64,000 nucleotides of DNA from JAJDFU01 sp964595955. Lineage in GTDB: Bacteria > Bacteroidota > Bacteroidia > Chitinophagales > Saprospiraceae. How positions within the stretch are numbered: the stretch's first letter is position 1; the number at the start of each line of letters is the position of its first letter. The position numbers and the translations under genes were made by a program. The DNA lies in assembly GCA_964595955.1 (NCBI GenBank), contig CAZQSF010000004.1, forward strand, positions 17,012 to 81,011, written 5' to 3'. Positions 61,078 to 64,000 of this stretch are shown one piece after another. The notes under the pieces were generated by a model. That model saw only the letters and a program-made list of their open reading frames with translations, ran no database searches and was not told where the DNA came from.

Positions 61078-61671
61078 ATGAGAACGCTTCTAAGCTCCCT
61101 GATGCTTATCCTGCTATCGATCTCACCCACCTTGGGGCAGGAAATCGAACGACTCAGAGCATCCGGAGACGAAGAGGTATTTCACCCGTATCACTCCATT
61201 GCGCTGATCCTGGGCCATGCCAATGTGCGCGAAGGGGTGACTGAGGGGAATAAACGTTGGCTGGGGCTGCCGTCCTGGGGCCTGGATTACAATTACAACT
61301 TCCATCCCCGCTGGGCCATCGGCCTGCACACCGATCTCATTCTGGAAGAGTTCGTTGTGGAGCGCCACCTGCAGGGCGGAGAAGAAAGCGAAGCCATCGA
61401 GCGAAGTTTTCCCGTAGCCCCGGCCGTGATAGCCACCTACCGGTTTGGCAAACGCCGGCGCGGGGGCATCCTTTTGGGGCCGGGGGTGGAATTCGCCATT
61501 GGGGAAACGTTTTTCCTCACTCGTGTAGGTATAGAGTATGTAGCCGAACTGCCCAAAGAATGGGAGATCCTGGCCAACCTGATCTACGACGCCAAGTGGA
61601 ACGCCTACGATAGCTTTATTTTAGGTATAGGTGTTGCCAAAGCCTTCGGTCATGGAAAGGCAAGGAAATAG
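61078..61671 (+). CDS. Hypothetical outer-membrane barrel protein
   Basis: 197 residues: signal peptide (LLSSLMLILLSISPTLGQ), then beta-rich chain with alternating aromatic strands (WLGLPSWGLDYNYNFHPRWAIGLHTDLILEEFVV ... VGIEYVAELPKEWEILANLIYDAKWNAYDSFILGIGVAKAF). Typical of small Bacteroidota porin-like or OmpW-like barrels. It overlaps the next gene by 20 bases, so the two form an operon. Confidence 0.72.
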   Translation: MRTLLSSLMLILLSISPTLGQEIERLRASGDEEVFHPYHSIALILGHANVREGVTEGNKRWLGLPSWGLDYNYNFHPRWAIGLHTDLILEEFVVERHLQGGEESEAIERSFPVAPAVIATYRFGKRRRGGILLGPGVEFAIGETFFLTRVGIEYVAELPKEWEILANLIYDAKWNAYDSFILGIGVAKAFGHGKARK

Positions 61672-63046
61672 ACCAGCTTTTGCCGTTGGGGGCTTATCGC
61701 TCCTTTTCTTCCTGTTGGCCGTTTTTACATCCGAAGCGCAGGACGCCAATTACTGGACCCAACAATACGGGGCCTACTCCAATTTGCTGAGCGGTTCGGT
61801 GATCGGCAGCGCATCCGACCTTTCGGCCGTGTACTACAATCCCGGCCGCCTCAGCATCAACGACACCAGCGCCTTCATCATCAGCGCCAAAGCCTACCAA
61901 TACCGGGTGATCGTGGTGGAAAACGCCTCCGGCGAGGGCAGTCGCGTCAGCAATCCCTTCATCAGCGGCTCGCCCGACCTGGTGGCCGGCAATCTGCCCG
62001 TGAAAAAGCTCTTCGGCCGCTCCTGCCGGATGGCCTATTCCTTTCTGCAGCGCTACCAGGGAGAATTCGACGTGGTGGGGCGCAATGCCTTCCGGGCCGA
62101 TGTGCTGCCTGATCAGAACGGGGTGGAGTTCTTTGCCGGGGAGGCCAAATTCGAGTACAAGGTCAACGATTTCTGGGGAGGCCTCAGCTGGTCTACGGCC
62201 CTTTCCCCCAAGTGGGGCGTCGGCATTACCCAGTTCATTTCGTTCCGCAGCCAGCGCTGGGACCAGCGGATCATCTACGAGGCTTTGCTCGAAAACGGAA
62301 ACACCGCTACTGCCAATCGCTTTCAGGATATGCGGTACAATACCTACAATGTAGTATGGCGGATTGGCCTGTCGGGCAATCTGGGTCCCTGGCGCCTGGG
62401 CCTGTCGGTCACCACGCCTTATGTGCGCCTTTTCGGCAACGGCAATGTGTTGTACAACGAGCTTATCGCCGGGGGGGATCAAACCGATGACCTGCTGGTG
62501 GCCGATCAGCAACTCAAGCAAAAAGCGCGCTGGCGAAGCCCCTGGTCGGTCGGGCTGGGAGGCAGCCTGGATATCAGCTCCAGCGCCCGCATTCACCTCA
62601 GCGCAGAATGGTTTGCTCCCGTACAGGGCTATGACCTCATCGATACGGAACCCTTCACCGGCCAATCGAACGATGCCACCTATGTCCATCGCGTGTTCGC
62701 CAGCCGCGAGATGGTGCTCAACGGGTCGGTGGGCGTGGAGTTCAGCCCGGAAAACCGCTTCCGGTACTACGGCTCCTTCGCCACGGATTTTTCCGCCGTT
62801 CCCCAATCCACTACAGCATCCGTCTTTGCTCCCATCGGGGCCGATCTCTACCATTTGGGCGCCGGCACCTCGGCCAGGCTGGGGCGCGTCGATCTCAACC
62901 TGGGGCTCGTGTTCTCCTTCGGAGCTTCCGACATTCCGCCTTTTACCAGCGTGTACGTTCCGCCAGGCTGGGGCCTGGATTCGGAAAACGTAGCGCGCAT
63001 TCGCGTACAACGTATTAAGCTTATTTTTGGATTGACCTTGAACTAA
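61652..63046 (+). CDS. Outer-membrane protein, FadL/OmpP1-like
   Basis: 464 residues: signal peptide (FAVGGLSLLFFLLAVFTSEA), then a FadL-family N-terminal pattern (GSVIGSASDLSAVYYNPGRLS), many amphipathic strands, and an aromatic C terminus (RIQRIKLIFGLTLN). FadL-like proteins move hydrophobic substrates across the outer membrane. I chose the second ATG as the signal start. The start lies 20 bases inside the preceding barrel gene. Confidence 0.82.
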   Translation: MERQGNRPAFAVGGLSLLFFLLAVFTSEAQDANYWTQQYGAYSNLLSGSVIGSASDLSAVYYNPGRLSINDTSAFIISAKAYQYRVIVVENASGEGSRVSNPFISGSPDLVAGNLPVKKLFGRSCRMAYSFLQRYQGEFDVVGRNAFRADVLPDQNGVEFFAGEAKFEYKVNDFWGGLSWSTALSPKWGVGITQFISFRSQRWDQRIIYEALLENGNTATANRFQDMRYNTYNVVWRIGLSGNLGPWRLGLSVTTPYVRLFGNGNVLYNELIAGGDQTDDLLVADQQLKQKARWRSPWSVGLGGSLDISSSARIHLSAEWFAPVQGYDLIDTEPFTGQSNDATYVHRVFASREMVLNGSVGVEFSPENRFRYYGSFATDFSAVPQSTTASVFAPIGADLYHLGAGTSARLGRVDLNLGLVFSFGASDIPPFTSVYVPPGWGLDSENVARIRVQRIKLIFGLTLN

Positions 63047-63068
63047 TTTTTTCACTCAAACACCTTTC

Positions 63069-63575
63069 ATGATGACCCGTTCCAAAATCGTTTTCCAAAC
63101 CGGCCTCTTGTTTTCGGGCCTGTTTTTACTGAGCGCTTCCCTGGCCGCCCAGACGACCGTTAAGGAAGAAGCTGACCTGATCAAAGAGATCTGGGGCAAA
63201 GAGAAAAAAGCCCTGGTGGATGCCTACATGGAATTTTCCCCGGCCGAAGCCGATGCTTTCTGGCCGGTCTACGAGGAGTACAGCCAGAAAAGCCGCGAAC
63301 TCACGGCCGAACGCATCCGCGTGCTCAACCACTACGGAAATAATTACGGCAAGTTTACCGGCGAAGATGCCGACCTGATGGTGAAGACGGTCCTGGACAA
63401 CCAGGCTGCGGTGGCCAAGCTGCAGAAGAAATACTACAAGAAATTCAAGAAAGCCGTCGATCCGGTACGGGCCGCCCAGTTCCTGCAAATGGAGCGCTAC
63501 CTGCAATCGTCCGTCTGGCAGGCCATAAACAACAACATCCCGTTTATCGGCGAACTGGAAAAAAGCCGGATGTAG
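63069..63575 (+). CDS. Secreted helical protein, Spy/periplasmic-chaperone-like
   Basis: 168 residues with a signal peptide (LLFSGLFLLSASLAAQ), then helical repeats (WGKEKKALVDAYMEFSPAEADAFWPVYEEYSQKSRELTAERIRVLNHYG). The alternating charged helices resemble the Spy/CpxP group of periplasmic heavy-metal-sensor/chaperone proteins, but the resemblance is general. Follows the barrel genes with a 22-base gap. Confidence 0.65.
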   Translation: MMTRSKIVFQTGLLFSGLFLLSASLAAQTTVKEEADLIKEIWGKEKKALVDAYMEFSPAEADAFWPVYEEYSQKSRELTAERIRVLNHYGNNYGKFTGEDADLMVKTVLDNQAAVAKLQKKYYKKFKKAVDPVRAAQFLQMERYLQSSVWQAINNNIPFIGELEKSRM

Positions 63576-63593
63576 GAGGGCCGTCAGCAGCAG

Positions 63594-63603
63594 NNNNNNN
63601 NNN
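63594..63603. other. Scaffold gap (10 Ns)
   Basis: Ten undetermined bases join two contigs, so gene order across it is inferred by scaffolding only. Confidence 1.
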
Positions 63604-63618
63604 TTTCCCGCATCTCGC

Positions 63619-64000
63619 TCAAAGCCTCTGGAGCACCGGCACCAGGGGCTTTAGCATTTGGATCAGTTCGGGAAGGCCTGAACCGCTAACGTTCAATCCC
63701 AGCCAGTCGCCGACCTGCCTGTACCAGCCTGTGGGCACCGGCCCGCGCCGGCGGAGGTTGAACAGGGCTTCGGCCCCTTCCGATTTGGAGAGTTTCCCGC
63801 CATGCCGGTCCAGCAGCAGGGGATGATGCCAGAAGAGCGCACGGCCAAAGGCCGGGGCGTTCAACAGGCCGGCCAGAAACACCTGGGCTGCCGTGGAAGG
63901 GCGAAGGTCCTCACCCCGCACAATAAAGTTGATGCCGGCGTCCAGGTCGTCGGCCAGGGAGGCGATCTGATAGGCGGGAAGGCCGTTTTTCTGTTTCACC
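63619..64000 (-). CDS. Glutamyl-Q tRNA(Asp) synthetase (partial)
   Basis: C-terminal ~127 residues of a class I glutamyl-tRNA-synthetase-like enzyme; the N terminus lies beyond the window. RGEDLRPSTAAQVFLAGLL and the KMSKS-equivalent DRHGGKLSKSEGA are seen, and no anticodon-binding domain follows, which is the trait of GluQ (it charges queuosine of tRNA-Asp with Glu). A full-length GltX is the alternative but less likely, because the protein ends shortly after the signature. Confidence 0.85.
   Translation of the reverse strand, partial: VKQKNGLPAYQIASLADDLDAGINFIVRGEDLRPSTAAQVFLAGLLNAPAFGRALFWHHPLLLDRHGGKLSKSEGAEALFNLRRRGPVPTGWYRQVGDWLGLNVSGSGLPELIQMLKPLVPVLQRL

Noticed and set aside
60668..61130. 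Minus-strand frames in the 437-bp gap after the FGE-like gene, considered as a transposase remnant
   Set aside because: No transposase motif, no terminal inverted repeats; treated as intergenic.

Overview
The window (about 57% GC by eye) comes from a member of the Bacteroidota, most likely Saprospiria/Saprospiraceae. Lineage markers are a giant surface protein with SprB-like repeats and a type IX secretion (T9SS) C-terminal sorting domain, a SprE/PorW-type T9SS lipoprotein, DUF2480 and DUF6090 proteins, a split transketolase, a fused alpha/beta E1 dehydrogenase, and the Bacteroidota promoter element TAnnTTTG upstream of at least ten genes. There are no transposases, phage genes, CRISPR arrays, rRNA or recognisable tRNA genes. 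Ten Ns at 63594-63603 mark a scaffold gap, and two genes carry apparent single-base deletions, so assembly quality matters here.

Layout. 1-14.5 kb: end of an ECF sigma factor, rhomboid protease, pfkA, a conserved hypothetical, tdk, then purH-coaX-outer membrane protein followed by two paralogous TPR proteins, then upp, a deacetylase-like protein, an outer-membrane protein and lipA. 14.6-20.2 kb: a 1,860-residue T9SS cargo protein with 23 tandem ~51-residue repeats. 20.5-27.6 kb: alkaline phosphatase, dprA, an SH3 protein, a glucosaminidase-like protein lacking its catalytic Glu, metB, split transketolase and HU. 27.8-32.6 kb: small lipoprotein and an oligopeptide ABC importer (OppC, OppB, OppA) without ATPase genes. 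33.1-40.6 kb: TIGR01777 epimerase, small HAD protein, M23 peptidase, SprE/PorW, Na+/H+ antiporter and a small secreted protein followed by two related hairpins.

40.9-49 kb is a minus-strand catabolic block: fused E1 dehydrogenase, transglutaminase-like protein, enoyl-CoA hydratase, NAD-binding/DUF2867 protein, paaZ and paaY. It looks like part of phenylacetate/acyl-CoA catabolism, with a palindromic operator candidate at the paaZ promoter; the paaABCDE oxygenase, paaK and paaJ are not in the window. 49-64 kb: scpB, DUF2480, haloacid dehalogenase, NUDIX hydrolase, envelope/hypothetical proteins, an NlpE-META lipoprotein, a frameshifted S9 peptidase, a formylglycine-generating-enzyme-like lipoprotein, two outer-membrane barrels, a Spy-like protein and the end of a glutamyl-Q tRNA(Asp) synthetase.

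The most unusual elements are (i) two adjacent, homologous hairpins with compensatory stem changes at 40616-40727, (ii) a dispersed ~90-bp intergenic repeat present twice (2276-2365 and 51850-51945), (iii) the repeat-expanded T9SS adhesin, and (iv) frameshifts in the S9 peptidase and DUF6090 genes. I did not recognise a complete, clearly novel multi-gene system.
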